A stretch of DNA of 63,828 nucleotides from Mesorhizobium sp. LSJC280B00 (GTDB lineage Bacteria; Pseudomonadota; Alphaproteobacteria; Rhizobiales; Rhizobiaceae). Made by a program: the position numbers and the translations under genes. Numbering within the stretch: position 1 is the stretch's first letter; the number at the start of each line of letters is the position of its first letter. The notes beneath the pieces are model-generated. The model was given only the letters and a program-made list of their open reading frames with translations. It did not search any database and had not been told where the DNA came from. Shown here one piece after another: positions 18,985 to 29,699 of this stretch. Location: assembly GCF_000502835.1 (NCBI RefSeq), contig NZ_AYVL01000008.1:221377-285204 (forward strand), in the 5' to 3' direction.

Positions 18985-21066
18985 CTACTCCGCCGCCTGC
19001 CTGAAGCCGTTCTTCGCCAAAGCCGAGCATTCGGCCATCACCGCGGAAGCCCGCGCGATCGGGTTGGTCAGGTAGAAATCCTTGACCGGCGAGGTGAAGG
19101 TGCCCTTGTTCAGCCGCCCGCCGAGCTTGGCAACCCTGGCGATGTCGGCCGGGTCGCCGGCCGCGACATGGTCGATGCGGGCAAGATGCGGGTATTCCGC
19201 ATAGAGCTTTGCGCGTAGCTGCGGCAGCGAATCGAACGGTAGCTTCTTGCCGAGCACATCCGACAGTGCCCGAAGGATCGCCCAGTCTTCGCGCGCCTCG
19301 CCGGGCGCGAAGCCGGCCCGGTTGGTCTGCTGCACGCGGCCTTCGGTGTTGACGAAGGTGCCCGACTTCTCGGTATAGGCGGCTCCCGGCAGGATGACGT
19401 TGGCGCGGTGTGCGCCCTTGTCGCCATGCGTGCCGATATAGACGACGAAAGCGCCGCCGGTCTTGGCCATATCGATTTCGTCGGCGCCGAGCAGGAACAG
19501 CACATCGGTCTCGCCCAGCATGCCGGCGACGTTCCTGCCGCCCTCGCCCGGCACAAAGCCGACATCGAGGCCGCCGACGCGTGCCGCGGCGGTGTGCAGC
19601 ACGGCAAAGCCGTTCCAGTCGGCCCTAGCGGCATTGACGGCGACGGCGAGCTTCGCCGCCTGGCCGAGCACGGCCGCCCCGTCCGGACGCGCCAGCGCAC
19701 CCTGGCCGACGATGATCAGCGGATGCGTCGCCTTCTTCAGCAGCTGGAAGAACTTGCCGTTACCGTCGGCCAGATCCTTCAGCGATTCCGGCCCGGCGCC
19801 GAGCTGCTCGTAATCATAGCGCGTATCGCCGACATCGCCGATGACGCCGACCGGCAGATTGCCGGCCCGCCAGCGCTTGCGGATGCGGGCGTTGAGCAAG
19901 GATGCCTCGAAGCGCGGATTGGCGCCGATGATCAGCACCGCATCGGCCTGTTCGATGCCTTCGATGGTCGGGTTGAAGACATAGCTCGCCCGGCCGAGCG
20001 ACGGATCGAGTGCGGCGCCGTCCTGGCGGCAGTCGGTGTTCTTCGAGCCGAGCGAAGCCATCAGAAGCTTCAGCGCGTAGATCTCCTCGACGGCTGCGAG
20101 ATCGCCGGCAATGGCACCGATCTTTTCGGGTGCCGCATTCGACACCGCTTCCTTGATCGCGGCAAAAGCCTCGGCCCAGCTTGCCGGGGCCAGTCTGCCG
20201 TCCTTGCGCACATAGGGGCGGTCGAGGCGCTGCGTGCGCAAACCGTCCCAGATGAAGCGGGTCTTGTCGGAAATCCACTCCTCGTTCACCGCCTCGTTGG
20301 TACGCGGCAGGATGCGCATCACTTCGCGGCCTCGGCTATCGACTCGGATCGCCGAGCCGACAGCGTCCATCACGTCGATGGATTCGGTCTTGGTCAGTTC
20401 CCACGGCCGTGCCTGGAAGGCGTAGGGTTTGGAGGTCAGCGCACCGACCGGGCAAAGGTCGATGACATTGCCCTGCAGTTCCGAAGTCATCGCGCTTTCG
20501 AGATAGGTGGTGATCTCGGCATCCTCGCCGCGGCCGATCAGGCCGAGCTCGGATATGCCCGCAATCTCGGTGGTGAAGCGGACGCAGCGCGTGCAATGGA
20601 TGCAGCGGTTCATGATCGTCTTGACCAGCGGCCCGATATACTTGTCTTCGACCGCCCGCTTGTTCTCATGGTAGCGCGAGGAATCGACTCCGAACGCCAT
20701 CGCCTGGTCCTGCAGGTCGCACTCGCCGCCCTGGTCGCAGATCGGGCAGTCCAGCGGATGGTTGATCAGCAGGAATTCCATCACGCCTTCGCGCGCCTTC
20801 TTGACCATCGGCGTGTTGGTGAAGATTTCCGGCGGCTCGCCGTTCGGGCCGGGGCGCAGGTCGCGCACGCCCATGGCGCAGGATGCCTGCGGCTTGGGCG
20901 GGCCGCCCTTCACCTCAATTAGGCACATGCGGCAATTGCCGGCGATCGACAGCCGCTCGTGGAAGCAGAAGCGCGGCACTTCCGCGCCGGCGTCCTCGGC
21001 CGCCTGCAGCAGCGTGTAATGGTCGGGTACAGTGATCTCTTTCCCGTCGACCTTGAGCTTTGCCAT
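18985..21066 (-). CDS. nuoG: Complex I subunit G
   Basis: Large iron-sulfur subunit, 693 aa. It carries the [2Fe-2S] Cys set C34, C45, C48 and C63, the His-coordinated [4Fe-4S] site in [19 protein letters not shown], and a third set in [11 protein letters not shown]. Behind them is a molybdopterin-oxidoreductase-like domain without cofactor function in complex I. Length is normal for rhizobia. Confidence 0.96.
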   Translation of the reverse strand: MAKLKVDGKEITVPDHYTLLQAAEDAGAEVPRFCFHERLSIAGNCRMCLIEVKGGPPKPQASCAMGVRDLRPGPNGEPPEIFTNTPMVKKAREGVMEFLLINHPLDCPICDQGGECDLQDQAMAFGVDSSRYHENKRAVEDKYIGPLVKTIMNRCIHCTRCVRFTTEIAGISELGLIGRGEDAEITTYLESAMTSELQGNVIDLCPVGALTSKPYAFQARPWELTKTESIDVMDAVGSAIRVDSRGREVMRILPRTNEAVNEEWISDKTRFIWDGLRTQRLDRPYVRKDGRLAPASWAEAFAAIKEAVSNAAPEKIGAIAGDLAAVEEIYALKLLMASLGSKNTDCRQDGAALDPSLGRASYVFNPTIEGIEQADAVLIIGANPRFEASLLNARIRKRWRAGNLPVGVIGDVGDTRYDYEQLGAGPESLKDLADGNGKFFQLLKKATHPLIIVGQGALARPDGAAVLGQAAKLAVAVNAARADWNGFAVLHTAAARVGGLDVGFVPGEGGRNVAGMLGETDVLFLLGADEIDMAKTGGAFVVYIGTHGDKGAHRANVILPGAAYTEKSGTFVNTEGRVQQTNRAGFAPGEAREDWAILRALSDVLGKKLPFDSLPQLRAKLYAEYPHLARIDHVAAGDPADIARVAKLGGRLNKGTFTSPVKDFYLTNPIARASAVMAECSALAKNGFRQAAE

Positions 21067-21140
21067 TTCGCCTCAAACCCCTGCGGACGTTCCGCAATCT
21101 TTCCTTCCGGGCGCAGCCGAGACCGCGCACGATATTGAAT

Positions 21141-21836
21141 TCACTTTTTGGCCCCGGCCAACGCGGCCGCCTGACCGATCCAGCCGTCACGGCCGATGCG
21201 GCCCTTCAACGACAGGTAATCTTCGACCCAGGCGATCTCTTGCGGCGTCCACGCGGCGATCTGGGCGTATGTCCAAATGCCAAGGCCGTTCAGCACCTTT
21301 TCCAGTTTCGGCCCGATGCCCGATATCGCCTTGAGGTCGGCGGGCTTGGCTGGCCGATCCATCGGCTTGGGCTGCTTGAAATCCTCCGGCATCAGCCCGG
21401 CCGACGCATCCGCTGCAACGGTGCTGCCATTCGCCAAGCTCCGCGCAGCGGTGCTCGTCGCAATATCGGTCACATCGTTGGCGAAGGACTGCGCTTCGGC
21501 AATCAGGGTTTTGGTCGCCGCGCGCGCCTTTATCGATGAGCTTTTGCCGGTCGCGGAAACGCGTTCCATTCGCGCCTCGAAATCCTCGGCGACTGGCTGC
21601 CAAAGCCGCTGCGAGGTCTCGGCCGCGCCTGAAAGCACGCCCATCCAGATGCCAAAGGCGTGGTTGGCAAGGCCGATGCCGAGTGCCGTCATCGCCGCCG
21701 CGCCCGCGACAGGATGCGCCAGGAGATTGACGGCATTGGCCATCTCCTTCGGCATCATCCTGGTCAGATCCTGGTTCATCTTCAACAACGGGTCCATATC
21801 GGGCGTAAAATCGTCGGGTGTCGAAAACAGCGACAT
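21141..21836 (-). CDS. Helix-hairpin-helix protein inside nuo operon
   Basis: A 231-aa protein between nuoF and nuoG. The N-terminal half has a hydrophobic stretch (AGAAAMTALGIGLANHAFGIWMG, about residues 46-68) and a helical region. The C-terminal 75 residues form a helix-hairpin-helix unit (LKAISGIGPKLEKVLNGLGI, then YAQIAAWTPQEIAWVEDYL), which databases often label as complex I 41-kDa-like or flap-endonuclease-like. It is not a canonical subunit. Its position suggests a role in complex I assembly or function, but nothing in the sequence proves it. Start at MSLFSTPDDF (21836). Confidence 0.8.
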   Translation of the reverse strand: MSLFSTPDDFTPDMDPLLKMNQDLTRMMPKEMANAVNLLAHPVAGAAAMTALGIGLANHAFGIWMGVLSGAAETSQRLWQPVAEDFEARMERVSATGKSSSIKARAATKTLIAEAQSFANDVTDIATSTAARSLANGSTVAADASAGLMPEDFKQPKPMDRPAKPADLKAISGIGPKLEKVLNGLGIWTYAQIAAWTPQEIAWVEDYLSLKGRIGRDGWIGQAAALAGAKK

Positions 21837-21916
21837 AGGTGGTCTCCTGGTCGTTTCCGTCTGCCCCGCGCTCGTTTCCTCGTTTCGGGCATTCGCCCGC
21901 AATTTTTTGAATTCTT

Positions 21917-23221
21917 CTATTCCGCCGCCGCCAGCACCGGTTCGGCGCGATGTGCGTTGCGCGAAAACTCGTCGATGCGCCGCTCCACCTCGCCGCGGAA
22001 ATGCCGCATCAGGCCCTGGATCGGCCATGCTGCCGCATCGCCCAGCGCACAGATCGTGTGGCCCTCGACCTGCTTCGTCACGTCGAGCAGCATGTCGATC
22101 TCGCGCTTCTGCGCCTCACCGCGCACCAGCCGTTCCATCACCCGCCACATCCAGCCGGTGCCCTCACGGCAGGGCGTGCACTGGCCGCAGCTCTCGTGCT
22201 TGTAGAAATAGGACAGCCGCGCGATCGCTTTCACGATATCGGTCGATTTGTCCATGACGATGACAGCCGCCGTGCCGAGGCCCGATTTCAGGTCGCGCAG
22301 CGCGTCGAAATCCATCGGCGCGTCGATGATCTGCTCGGCCGGCACCAGCGGCACCGAGGCGCCGCCCGGAATGACCGCCAGCAGATTGTCCCAGCCGCCG
22401 CGAATGCCGCCGCAATGCGTCTCGATCAGCTCGCGGAACGGGATCGACATCGCCTCTTCGACCGTGCACGGATTGTTGACGTGGCCGGAGATGCAGAACA
22501 GCTTGGTGCCGACATTGTTGGGCCGGCCGAAGGACGAGAACCAGGCGGCACCGCGGCGCAGGATGGTCGGCGCGACAGCGATGGACTCGACATTGTTGAC
22601 TGTCGTCGGGCAGCCATAGAGGCCGACATTTGCCGGAAATGGCGGCTTCAGCCGCGGCTGGCCCTTTTTGCCCTCGAGGCTTTCGAGCAGCGCCGTCTCC
22701 TCGCCGCAGATATAGGCGCCGGCGCCGTGATGCATGTAGATGTCGAAATCGTAGCCGGATGTGTTGTTCTTGCCGATCAGCTTGGCCGCATAGGCCTCGT
22801 CGATGGCGCGCTGCAGCGCCTCGCGCTCGCGGATGAACTCGCCGCGCACATAGATGTAGGCTGCGACCGCGCCCATGGCGAAGCCGGCAAGCAGGCAGCC
22901 TTCGACCAGCGTGTGCGGGTCGTGGCGCAGTATGTCGCGGTCCTTGCAGGTACCGGGCTCGGACTCGTCGGCATTGACGACGAGATAGCTCGGCCGGCCG
23001 TCGCTTTGTTTGGGCATGAACGACCATTTGAGCCCGGTCGGGAAACCGGCACCGCCGCGGCCGCGCAGGCCCGATGCCTTCATCTCGTTGACGATCCACT
23101 CGCGCCCCTTGGCAACGATGCCGGGCGTGTTGTCCCAGGCGCCGCGCGCCATGGCGCCGGCCAGCGACTTGTCGAAGCGGCCGTAGATGTTGTTGAAGAT
23201 GCGGTCTCTGTCCTGAAGCAT
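21917..23221 (-). CDS. nuoF: Complex I subunit F (NADH/FMN-binding)
   Basis: Binds NADH and FMN and starts electron transfer; 434 aa. [16 protein letters not shown] (residues 51-66) forms the FMN/NADH site, and the N3 [4Fe-4S] cluster is held by C345, C348, C351 and C391 (CGQCTPC...HTIC). ATG 23221 is preceded by GAGGAACG. The upstream extension is a nuoE shadow. Confidence 0.97.
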   Translation of the reverse strand: MLQDRDRIFNNIYGRFDKSLAGAMARGAWDNTPGIVAKGREWIVNEMKASGLRGRGGAGFPTGLKWSFMPKQSDGRPSYLVVNADESEPGTCKDRDILRHDPHTLVEGCLLAGFAMGAVAAYIYVRGEFIREREALQRAIDEAYAAKLIGKNNTSGYDFDIYMHHGAGAYICGEETALLESLEGKKGQPRLKPPFPANVGLYGCPTTVNNVESIAVAPTILRRGAAWFSSFGRPNNVGTKLFCISGHVNNPCTVEEAMSIPFRELIETHCGGIRGGWDNLLAVIPGGASVPLVPAEQIIDAPMDFDALRDLKSGLGTAAVIVMDKSTDIVKAIARLSYFYKHESCGQCTPCREGTGWMWRVMERLVRGEAQKREIDMLLDVTKQVEGHTICALGDAAAWPIQGLMRHFRGEVERRIDEFSRNAHRAEPVLAAAE

Positions 23222-23231
23222 TGCTCGTTCC

Positions 23232-24287
23232 TCAGACCGGCTTCTTGCCGGTCGGCCGGCTCTTGTTTCCGGGCGACGGCTTGGCCGCCTTGGCGACAGC
23301 CTTCGCCGGTTTAACCTTGGCCTCCGGCGCCTTGAAGGCAGACGCCGGCTCGGCCTTGTTCTTGGGGCCCTTGCGCTGTTTCGAGACGTCCTCGACCTGC
23401 GGCTCGGCCTTATTGGCATTGGCGGCCGAATGCAGAGGCGCTGCGACGCTCGCCGCCTTCTCCACCGCGGGCGCGACTTTTGTCGCCGACGGCGATTTCA
23501 GCGCCGGGCTGGTCTCGACCGCATCGGTTTTCGGCTTGCTGGCATTCGAGGGCGCAACCGGCGCCGCAGGAGCAGCTGGCGGAACTGATGCTGCGGCGGC
23601 AGCCGCCGGCTCTGCATCCTTGGCGGCCTTGGCCGCCGCCCTGGTTTCCCGGTCGCGGGTCGCCTTGAGGATCGCCTTTTCGCTCTTGAGGGTCGTCAGG
23701 CCGCTGGCCGGCTCCGAGGTGATGCGGCCGTTTTGCGGTCCTGGCGTCACCGAAGCACCTTTGCCGGCGTCATAGAGGTCGATGATCTCGGCAAACCGCT
23801 CCGGCGTCAAATCCTCAAAAGTATCCCTAAAGATCATCACCATCGGTGCGTTGACGCAGGCGCCGAGGCACTCGACCTCCTCCCACGACAGCGTGCCCTT
23901 GTCATTGGTGTGAAACTGGTCGTGATGGATCTTCGAGCGGCACACATCCATCAGCGCTTCCGAGCCGCGCAGCATGCAGGGCGTGGTGCCGCAGACCTGG
24001 ATATGAGCGCGGCTGCCGACCGGATTGAGCTGGTATTGCGTATAGAAGGTGGCGACTTCCAGCCCACGGATATAGGGCATGTCGAGCATGTCGGAGATCG
24101 TCTCGATCGCCGCCTTGGTCACCCAGCCTTCCTGTTCCTGCGCCAGCATCAGCAAGGGGATGACCGCGGATTGCTCGCGCCCCTTCGGATATTTCTTGAT
24201 CCACTGCTTCGCCGCCGCCGCATTCGCCCGGTTGAAGGCGAAGGAGGCTGGCTGGAGGCTGGCTTCTGCGAGACGGCGGACTGACAT
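23232..24287 (-). CDS. nuoE: Complex I subunit E with long C-terminal tail
   Basis: The N-terminal 180 residues are a normal thioredoxin-like NuoE with the [2Fe-2S] ligands C99, C104, C140 and C144 (VCGTTPC, CLGAC). Then comes a tail of about 155 residues, very rich in Ala, Pro and Lys and of low complexity, so the protein is 351 aa instead of about 165 as in E. coli. The frame stays open with no sign of a frameshift, so the tail is probably translated. It is likely disordered; its role is unknown. Confidence 0.93.
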   Translation of the reverse strand: MSVRRLAEASLQPASFAFNRANAAAAKQWIKKYPKGREQSAVIPLLMLAQEQEGWVTKAAIETISDMLDMPYIRGLEVATFYTQYQLNPVGSRAHIQVCGTTPCMLRGSEALMDVCRSKIHHDQFHTNDKGTLSWEEVECLGACVNAPMVMIFRDTFEDLTPERFAEIIDLYDAGKGASVTPGPQNGRITSEPASGLTTLKSEKAILKATRDRETRAAAKAAKDAEPAAAAAASVPPAAPAAPVAPSNASKPKTDAVETSPALKSPSATKVAPAVEKAASVAAPLHSAANANKAEPQVEDVSKQRKGPKNKAEPASAFKAPEAKVKPAKAVAKAAKPSPGNKSRPTGKKPV

Positions 24288-24308
24288 TACGATTTCGCTT
24301 CTATGTTT

Positions 24309-24722
24309 CTACTGATTAGAGCTGTAGGCGCGATAGCAATCCTCGGATCGCCCCAAAACGCATACGAACTCTTCATTTCCACGCTTCAGGCGGATGTATC
24401 CGTCATAGCGGCTATACACCCAAGCTATTGGCTTGCAACGATATTCTTCGGGGATCAATGACGCTACGAGGTTGTCATGAACCGCGCAGTTGGACGATGT
24501 CGACGGCCGGCCATGGACAAGAATGCCCTCATCCATTGCTGGGGTCTGGGTGCTCAAGCCACGGACTGTAAGCAGATCGCCTTCTGCAATAAGCTTGAAC
24601 CCCTCTTTGAGAAGATCGGTTGACGAGAGACCCTCACCGGACCCAGCAAGCGACACTTCAGCGGAAGCCGCAAGGCATGCCGCGGCCAGAAACGCCTTTG
24701 ACGGTCGAGCCATTCCCATCAT
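24309..24722 (-). CDS. Secreted small protein inserted in nuo operon
   Basis: A protein of about 137 aa between nuoD and nuoE that is not a complex I subunit. It starts with a clear signal peptide (ARPSKAFLAAACLAASAEVSLAG), and the mature part has Cys residues in SSNCAVHDN, YRCKPI and FVCVLGRSEDCYRAY that could form disulfides in the periplasm. Its start codons overlap the nuoD stop (TGATG), so it is co-translated with nuo. Base composition looks less GC-rich than its neighbours. I do not recognise a family. Several in-frame starts (GTG 24725, ATG 24722, 24719, 24713) make the exact start uncertain. Confidence 0.7.
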   Translation of the reverse strand: MMGMARPSKAFLAAACLAASAEVSLAGSGEGLSSTDLLKEGFKLIAEGDLLTVRGLSTQTPAMDEGILVHGRPSTSSNCAVHDNLVASLIPEEYRCKPIAWVYSRYDGYIRLKRGNEEFVCVLGRSEDCYRAYSSNQ

Positions 24723-25912
24723 CACCGATCGACCTCACCAAACACGATATCGAGGGAACCAAGCACAGCGGTGACGTCGGCCAGCATGTGGCCGCGGCAC
24801 AGGAAATCCATGGCCTGGAGATGGGCAAAACCCGGCGCGCGCAGCTTGCAGCGATAGGGCTTGTTGGTGCCGTCGGAGACCAGATAGACGCCGAACTCGC
24901 CCTTCGGCGCCTCGACGGCGGCATAGACCTCGCCGGCCGGCACGCGGTAGCCTTCGGTGTAGAGCTTGAAGTGATGGATCAGCGCTTCCATCGAGCGCTT
25001 CATCGCCGCGCGCTTCGGCGGCACCACCTTGCCGTCGAGGTTGGACACCGGCCCGCTGCCCTCCTTACCGAGCAACAGGTCGACGCATTGGCGCATGATC
25101 TTGGCCGACTGGCGCATCTCTTCCATGCGCACCAGATAGCGGTCGAAACAGTCACCGTTCTTGCCGATCGGAATGTCGAAATCCATCTCGGCGTAACATT
25201 CATAGGGCTGCGATTTGCGCAGGTCCCAGGGTGCACCCGAGCCGCGCACCATGACGCCGGAAAAACCCCAGGCCCAGGCGTCGGCCAGAGACACCGTCGC
25301 GATGTCGACATTGCGCTGCTTGAAGATGCGGTTGCCGGTCAAGAGTGAGTCGAGGTCGTCGAGCGATTTCAGGAACGGGTCGATCCAGCTGCCGATGTCC
25401 TCGATCAGCTTCTGCGGCAGGTCCTGATGCACGCCGCCGGGGCGGAAATAGGCCGCGTGCATGCGCGAGCCGCTGGCACGCTCATAGAACACCATCAGCT
25501 TTTCGCGTTCGACGAAGCCCCACAGCGGCGGCGTCAGCGCGCCGACATCCATCGCCTGCGTCGTCACGTTGAGGATGTGCGACATGATGCGGCCGATTTC
25601 CGAATAGAGCACTCGGATCAACTGGCCGCGCTTCGGCACCTCGATGCCGAGCAGCCGCTCGGCGGCGAGCGCAAAGGCGTGCTCCTGGTTCATCGGCGCG
25701 CAATAATCGAGCCGGTCGAGATAGGGCACGGCCTGCAGATAAGTCTTGGCCTCGATCAGCTTTTCCGTGCCGCGGTGCAACAGCCCGATATGCGGATCGA
25801 CGCGATCGACGACTTCGCCGTCAAGCTCCAGCACGAGGCGCAAAACGCCATGCGCCGCAGGGTGTTGCGGGCCAAAATTGATGTTGAAGTTGCGAACGGA
25901 GGTTTCAGCCAT
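24722..25912 (-). CDS. nuoD: Complex I subunit D
   Basis: 49-kDa-type subunit forming the quinone-binding pocket with NuoB; 396 aa. Signatures are [21 protein letters not shown] at the start, [19 protein letters not shown] and the closing [21 protein letters not shown]. It begins directly after the nuoC stop. Confidence 0.97.
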   Translation of the reverse strand: MAETSVRNFNINFGPQHPAAHGVLRLVLELDGEVVDRVDPHIGLLHRGTEKLIEAKTYLQAVPYLDRLDYCAPMNQEHAFALAAERLLGIEVPKRGQLIRVLYSEIGRIMSHILNVTTQAMDVGALTPPLWGFVEREKLMVFYERASGSRMHAAYFRPGGVHQDLPQKLIEDIGSWIDPFLKSLDDLDSLLTGNRIFKQRNVDIATVSLADAWAWGFSGVMVRGSGAPWDLRKSQPYECYAEMDFDIPIGKNGDCFDRYLVRMEEMRQSAKIMRQCVDLLLGKEGSGPVSNLDGKVVPPKRAAMKRSMEALIHHFKLYTEGYRVPAGEVYAAVEAPKGEFGVYLVSDGTNKPYRCKLRAPGFAHLQAMDFLCRGHMLADVTAVLGSLDIVFGEVDR

Positions 25913-26515
25913 TTACTGCTTTGCCTTTTCATCCCCCGGAAGCACGTAATCCGTACCTTCCCACGGAGACAGAAAATCGAAATTGCGGAATTCCTGCTTG
26001 AGCTCCACCGGCTCGTAGATGACGCGCTTGGCTTCGTCGTCGTAACGCACCTCGACGAAGCCGGTCAGCGGAAAGTCCTTGCGCAGCGGATGGCCTTCAA
26101 AGCCGTAATCGGTCAAAATCCGCCGCAGATCCGGATGGCCTGAAAATAGCACGCCGTAGAGATCGTAGGTCTCGCGCTCGAACCAGTCGGCGCCGGGATA
26201 AATCCCGGTGATCGACGGCACCAGCGTCTCTTCGTCGGCCTGGACCTTGATGCGGACGCGGATATTCTGTCTCGGCGACAGCAGGTGATAGACCACGTCG
26301 AAGCGCTTTGCGCGCGATGGATAATCGGCGCCGCAAACGTCGATGATCGAAATGAACTGGCACTTCGGGTCGTCGCGCAGGAAGGTCACCACCTCGATCA
26401 GGTCGCGCGGCTCGACCGAGATGGTGAGTTCGCCATAGGCGAGCACCGCCACGCCGATCCGGCCGATCAGCTTCTCGCCGAGATAGGTCGAGAGGTCATT
26501 CAACGCCTGGGTCAT
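25913..26515 (-). CDS. nuoC: Complex I subunit C
   Basis: 30-kDa-type subunit, 200 aa. The family motif [37 protein letters not shown] is split across the second half, and [15 protein letters not shown] lies before it. NuoC and NuoD are separate genes here, unlike the E. coli fusion. ATG 26515 is preferred over a GTG at 26524. Confidence 0.96.
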   Translation of the reverse strand: MTQALNDLSTYLGEKLIGRIGVAVLAYGELTISVEPRDLIEVVTFLRDDPKCQFISIIDVCGADYPSRAKRFDVVYHLLSPRQNIRVRIKVQADEETLVPSITGIYPGADWFERETYDLYGVLFSGHPDLRRILTDYGFEGHPLRKDFPLTGFVEVRYDDEAKRVIYEPVELKQEFRNFDFLSPWEGTDYVLPGDEKAKQ

Positions 26516-26520
26516 GCCGC

Positions 26521-27102
26521 TCACCGCTCGATCGTGCCGGTGCGGCGGATCTTCTTCTGCAGCAGAAGGATACCGTAGAGCAGCGCTTCGGCGCTCGGCG
26601 GGCAGCCGGGCACGTAGATGTCGACCGGCACGATGCGGTCGCAGCCCCGCACCACCGAATAGGAATAATGATAATAGCCGCCGCCATTGGCGCAGGAGCC
26701 CATCGAGATGACGTAGCGCGGCTCCGGCATCTGATCGTAGACCTTGCGCAGCGCCGGCGCCATCTTGTTGGTCAGCGTGCCGGCGACGATCATGATGTCG
26801 GACTGGCGCGGGGACGCGCGCGGCGCGACACCGAACCTCTCCGAGTCATAGCGCGGCATCGACGTATGGATCATCTCGACCGCGCAGCAGGCGAGACCGA
26901 AGGTCATGAACATCAACGAGCCGCTGCGCGCCCAGGTGATGAGCGCCTCGGTCGAGGTGACGAGAAAGCCCTTGTCGGCGAGCTCGTTGTTGATCTCCAG
27001 GAAGAATGGATCGTCGGACCCGACCGGCCTGCCGGTGTTGGGGTCGATGAGGCCCTTGGGCTTCGGCGCGACGAGCGTGCCGGAACTGTCGTTCAATCCC
27101 AT
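26521..27102 (-). CDS. nuoB: Complex I subunit B (cluster N2)
   Basis: Carries the terminal [4Fe-4S] cluster N2 that reduces quinone; 193 aa. Ligands visible are C72 and C73 (GLACCAVEM), C137 (GSCANGG) and C167 (VPGCPPS). The ATG at 27102 lies inside the end of nuoA (10-base overlap). Confidence 0.97.
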   Translation of the reverse strand: MGLNDSSGTLVAPKPKGLIDPNTGRPVGSDDPFFLEINNELADKGFLVTSTEALITWARSGSLMFMTFGLACCAVEMIHTSMPRYDSERFGVAPRASPRQSDIMIVAGTLTNKMAPALRKVYDQMPEPRYVISMGSCANGGGYYHYSYSVVRGCDRIVPVDIYVPGCPPSAEALLYGILLLQKKIRRTGTIER

Positions 27103-27458
27103 TCCAGCGCTCCTTTTTTCCATTCATAGGCAAAGCCGATGGTCAGCACCGCCAAAAACACCATCATCGACCAGAAACCGAGCATGCCGATCTGGCTGAA
27201 CGACACCGCCCAAGGAAACAGGAAGGCCACCTCCAGATCGAAGATGATGAACAGGATCGACACCAGGTAGAAGCGGATATCGAACTTCATGCGGGCGTCG
27301 TCGAACGAGTTGAAGCCGCACTCATAGGCGGAAAGCTTTTCCGGATCGGGGTTGCGGTAGGCCACCAGGAACGGTGCAGCGAGCAGCGCCAGCCCGACGA
27401 TCAGCGCCACGCCGATGAACAGGACGATGGGCAGGTACGAACCTAAAAGTGCGTTCAT
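27093..27458 (-). CDS. nuoA: Complex I subunit A
   Basis: Small membrane subunit of 121 aa with three helices. Family motif [24 protein letters not shown] is present. First gene of the nuo operon; the start at MNALLGSY (27458) fits the family, and the upstream in-frame extension does not. Confidence 0.95.
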   Translation of the reverse strand: MNALLGSYLPIVLFIGVALIVGLALLAAPFLVAYRNPDPEKLSAYECGFNSFDDARMKFDIRFYLVSILFIIFDLEVAFLFPWAVSFSQIGMLGFWSMMVFLAVLTIGFAYEWKKGALEWD

Positions 27459-27793
27459 GCTGCAGTTTCCGTTGGCGGCCAATCCACTCTGATTACAGCA
27501 CCGGACCCACTTGCGGAAGCGTGACAGTTTAACCACTGAACCGTTTTAAGGGGGCTCTATGCTGCAACGCGGCGAGGGTTAGCGCAGCGCTTTCGGCGAA
27601 GCAAGTCAAACCTTGTTCAAATCGCGGTGCTGGACGGCATATCCGGGAAAACTGGTCCGATCCGCTCCTGTTTGATTTCCTTCACTTTTTACTCCACTTT
27701 TCTCTCCTGACATGGATGCCGCCAAAACCCTGCTAGCATGGCACGGAATCGCAGGTCATTTTCTCTGTCTAAAATCGTCCGGATGCCGCCTTC
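27459..27793. other. Divergent intergenic region nuoA / AlkZ-like gene
   Basis: 335 bases between two divergent genes. It must hold the nuo operon promoter (minus strand) and the promoter of the AlkZ-like gene (plus strand), but I could not identify convincing -35/-10 pairs or operator palindromes. No ORF, RNA gene or repeat was seen. Confidence 0.5.
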
Positions 27794-28993
27794 ATGAAGG
27801 AAAGAATCTCGCTTGCCACGGCCCGTCGCATTGCGCTCGCGGCACAGGGATTCAATGACCCGCGCCCCACCGGCACGCCTGACCGCCGGCATCTGGCCCG
27901 GGTGCTTGCCCGTACCGGCCTGCTGCAGATCGATTCCGTCAGCGCCGTGGTGCGCGCCCATTATATGCCTCTTTATTCGCGGCTTGGCCCTTACAAGCTG
28001 GCGTTGCTCGACAACGCCGCGGTAACGCGCAAGCGCATGGTCTTCGAATATTGGGCGCATGAAGCCTCGTTCTTGCCGGTCGAGACCTATCCGCTGATGC
28101 GCTGGCGCATGCAGCGGGCCGAACGCGGCGACGAAATGTACAGCGGACTGGCCAAATGGGGTCGCGAGCACGCCGCCTATATCGAAGACATCTATCGCGA
28201 GGTCGCCGAACGAGGCCCGATCGCAGCGTCGGCTTTCGAAGGGCAGAAGGGTTCGGGCGGCTGGTGGGGCTGGAGCCATGCCAAGCACGCCTTCGAATGG
28301 CTGTTCTGGGCCGGCCGCATCACCACGGCGCATCGCCGCGGCTTCGAACGGTTCTACGATCTGCCGGAGCGCGTATTGCCGCCGGCGGTACTCGCGCTAC
28401 CGATTCCCTGTCCCGAGGATGCTCACCGCGAATTGCTGCGCATCTCGGCCCGCGCCCACGGCATCGCCACGGCAGGAGACCTGCGCGACTATTTCCGGCT
28501 CTCGCCCGCCGACATCAAGGGCCGCATCGAGGAGTTGGTCGAGGCCGGCGACCTGTTGCCGGTGAGCGTCGAAGGCTGGAGCAAAACAGCCTATCTCCAC
28601 AAGGACGCCCGTTTGCCGCGCAAGATCGAGGCGCGCGCCTTGCTCGCGCCGTTCGATCCTGTCGTCTTCGAGCGGTCGCGCACCGAGCGGTTGTTCGACT
28701 TCCACTACCGCATCGAGATCTACACGCCGGCCGAAAAGCGCCGGTATGGCTATTATGTGCTGCCATTCCTGCTCGGCGACAGCATCGTCGGGCGCGTCGA
28801 CCTCAGGGCCGACCGCCCGGCCGGTGTGTTGCGCGTCCACGCCGCCTATGCGGAGCCCGGCGCCCCGCCACAAACCGCAGCCGCCCTTTTCGAGGAATTG
28901 AAGCAGATGCAGGGCTGGCTCGGCCTGGAACGCATCGAGGTGACCGCTGCCGGCGACCTCGGCCGGCCGCTCGCGGATATCGCCGCGTCATAG
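27794..28993 (+). CDS. Winged-helix DNA glycosylase, AlkZ/YcaQ family
   Basis: A 399-aa protein of the HTH_42 (YcaQ/AlkZ) family, whose studied members unhook interstrand crosslinks or remove alkylated bases. The catalytic QxD-type motif is visible as LQIDSVSAV (Q about 48, D about 50), followed by RAHYMPLYSRLGPY. The rest of the family pattern is also present: EYWAHEASFLPVE, and LLAPFDPVVFERSRTERLFDFHYRIEIYTP near the C-terminus. Single gene, divergent from nuo. Substrate range is not deducible. Confidence 0.85.
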   Translation: MKERISLATARRIALAAQGFNDPRPTGTPDRRHLARVLARTGLLQIDSVSAVVRAHYMPLYSRLGPYKLALLDNAAVTRKRMVFEYWAHEASFLPVETYPLMRWRMQRAERGDEMYSGLAKWGREHAAYIEDIYREVAERGPIAASAFEGQKGSGGWWGWSHAKHAFEWLFWAGRITTAHRRGFERFYDLPERVLPPAVLALPIPCPEDAHRELLRISARAHGIATAGDLRDYFRLSPADIKGRIEELVEAGDLLPVSVEGWSKTAYLHKDARLPRKIEARALLAPFDPVVFERSRTERLFDFHYRIEIYTPAEKRRYGYYVLPFLLGDSIVGRVDLRADRPAGVLRVHAAYAEPGAPPQTAAALFEELKQMQGWLGLERIEVTAAGDLGRPLADIAAS

Positions 28994-29030
28994 ACGTGCG
29001 TTGACACGACTGGCTCCACAAGCCTAAATC

Positions 29031-29215
29031 CGTTCCAGACGGTCCCCTGCCCGCAACGGCAGGGGCCAAGAGGGAATGCGGTGCGAAATCTCGATTTCAA
29101 ATCCGCGGCTGTCCCCGCAACTGTAAGCGACGAGCCAAGGCCGAAAACCACTGGGATATTCCCGGGAAGGCGGCACCCAGGCGATGACCCGCGAGCCAGG
29201 AGACCTGCCGTCTAG
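29031..29215 (+). promoter_or_regulatory. Adenosylcobalamin riboswitch
   Basis: The conserved core is easy to read: an AGGGAATGCGGTGCG segment at 29070-29084, the B12 box region GCTGTCCCCGCAACTGTAAGC (29108-29128) and GAGCCAGGAGACCTGCC at 29192-29208. It is preceded by a GC-rich hairpin (CCCCTGCC...GGCAGGGG). It lies in the leader of the B12 operon, 50 bases before the first gene. Adenosylcobalamin binding should reduce expression by occluding the ribosome site or by termination. Confidence 0.95.
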
Positions 29216-29264
29216 GACATAAGAATCCGATCGCCTGGCGGGTTTTCCGGGCAAGGAGCCTGAT

Positions 29265-29699
29265 TTGGAACGCGACAGCAGTTTTCCGGCTGAGACAGCG
29301 GATTTATTGTCCGGCCATGGTGATTCCCCGGCCGGCGTTACCGTCATCGTCTGCTCGTCCTGCCGTGACGAGACCGGTTCGGACGCTCATCCGCGCGCCG
29401 GCGAACTGCTCGCAGAGGACACGCGCCGCGCCGCTTCCAGCGAAAACATCAAAATCCGCACCGTCGAATGCCTCGGCAATTGCAAGCGCCGGCTCAGCGC
29501 GGCCATGCTGCGCGACGGCTGCTGGAGTTACGTCTTCGGTGATCTGACCACGACCAGCGGGGCCGATCTCGTCACCGGGGCAAAGCTGTTCGCCACCGCG
29601 ACGGATGGGCTCATTCCATGGCGCGGCCGTCCCGATTGCCTGAAGCGCGGCCTGGTTGCCCGCATCCCTCCCCTTGACGTTTTGAAGGACCTGACATGA
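29265..29699 (+). CDS. DUF1636 metal-binding protein
   Basis: A 144-aa protein of the DUF1636 family, with a thioredoxin-like ferredoxin pattern of Cys residues in VIVCSSCRDE and VECLGNCKRRLSA that could hold a [2Fe-2S] cluster. First gene behind the B12 riboswitch and overlapping cobW by 4 bases. Family members often neighbour cobalamin genes; a redox or metal-delivery role in cobalt insertion is plausible but inferred. The start is TTG at 29265, chosen for the AAGGAG 7 bases upstream. Confidence 0.85.
   Translation: MERDSSFPAETADLLSGHGDSPAGVTVIVCSSCRDETGSDAHPRAGELLAEDTRRAASSENIKIRTVECLGNCKRRLSAAMLRDGCWSYVFGDLTTTSGADLVTGAKLFATATDGLIPWRGRPDCLKRGLVARIPPLDVLKDLT

Noticed and set aside
19408..20922. 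A 504-codon plus-strand ORF opposite nuoG
   Set aside because: Antisense shadow; NuoG on the minus strand has all cluster ligands.
28993..29264. A gene between the AlkZ-like gene and the DUF1636 gene
   Set aside because: The stretch is accounted for by the cobalamin riboswitch and a short leader; no ORF with a ribosome site is present.
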